Below the pieces are notes generated by a model. It saw nothing but the letters and a program-made list of their open reading frames with translations. It was not told the DNA's origin and did not search any database. From positions 1 to 6,563 of the forward strand of contig CAKTPC010000111.1 in assembly GCA_934590505.1 (NCBI GenBank): DNA of 6,563 bases, written 5' to 3'. The DNA is from an uncultured Oscillospiraceae bacterium. GTDB taxonomy: Bacteria; Bacillota; Clostridia; Oscillospirales; Oscillospiraceae. Position numbers and translations under genes: made by a program. Within the stretch, counting starts at the first letter, position 1. Every line of letters starts with the position of its first letter. Below are positions 6,336-6,563 of the stretch, in pieces.

Positions 6336-6563
6336 TTATTGCATCGGCAGCTCCACCGCAATGGTGGTGCCCTTATCCGAGCTTTCCTCCACCCAAACGG
6401 AGCCGCCGTGGAGATCGGCGATCTCCCACACCAGCGAGAGGCCCAGCCCCGCGCCGCCGTACTCCCGGCTGCGGGACTTATCCACTCGGAAGAACGGCTG
6501 GAAAATGCTCCGCTGATACTCCTCCGGGATGCCGCGACCGGTGTCGGAAACACGGATCAGGAG
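6336..6563 (-). CDS. Sensor histidine kinase, C-terminal ATPase fragment (start beyond window)
   Basis: Reading the minus strand from the right edge gives 75 residues in an open frame, ending with TAA at 6338-6336. It is the end of a HATPase_c domain: the G1 box is VSDTGRGIPEE (fragment residues 5-15), the F box is IFQPFFRVDKS (20-30), and the G2 box is GGAGLGLSLV (36-45). It closes with the usual GGSVWVEES and GTTIAVELP strands. These motifs bind ATP for autophosphorylation of the kinase's own histidine in a two-component system. The N box, the phospho-accepting histidine and any sensor domain lie outside the window, so signal and partner regulator are unknown. The protein ends immediately after the domain, as in PhoR/BaeS-like kinases. 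The coding sequence is clearly richer in GC than proA or the spacer. It converges on proBA. Confidence 0.93.
   Translation of the reverse strand, partial: LLIRVSDTGRGIPEEYQRSIFQPFFRVDKSRSREYGGAGLGLSLVWEIADLHGGSVWVEESSDKGTTIAVELPMQ

Noticed and set aside
6302..6553. An 83-codon minus-strand frame at the right edge with its own ATG
   Set aside because: It is the wrong frame; the adjacent frame without an ATG encodes unmistakable histidine kinase G1, F and G2 boxes.

Overview
The window holds three transcription units from what looks like a moderately GC-rich Firmicute of class Clostridia, plausibly a gut Oscillospiraceae or Ruminococcaceae relative. That placement is inference. It rests on strong Gram-positive-type ribosome binding sites, a glutamate 5-kinase without a PUA domain, and a Firmicutes-style pairing of an MMPL transporter with a secreted Leu-x-x-Gly heptad-repeat protein. 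No mobile element, CRISPR array, tRNA or rRNA was seen.

Left part (3-3889, minus strand): a two-gene operon. The first gene encodes a 12-helix MMPL/RND-family exporter with an Asp-Tyr pair in each half. It overlaps by ATGA with the second gene, which encodes a 607-residue exported protein with a signal peptide, a beta-rich N-terminal domain and two clusters of Leu-x-x-Gly heptads around a helical middle. The two products probably work together at the cell envelope; the substrate is unknown.

Middle (3890-4148): a divergent intergenic region. It holds a good promoter for the exporter operon (TTGTAC-17-TAAAAT), an operator-like inverted repeat next to its -35 box, and a good promoter for the rightward operon (TTGCAA-17-CATAAT with an extended -10).

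Right part (4149-6187, plus strand): proB and proA, overlapping by ATGA, encode the first two enzymes of proline synthesis from glutamate. A very long, nearly perfect hairpin follows proA at 6191-6256. From the right edge, the C-terminal end of a sensor histidine kinase converges on it on the minus strand (6336-6563, start outside the window).

Most of this is ordinary housekeeping plus an exporter operon. The least described part is the split exporter/heptad-repeat protein pair. No clearly new system is demonstrated.
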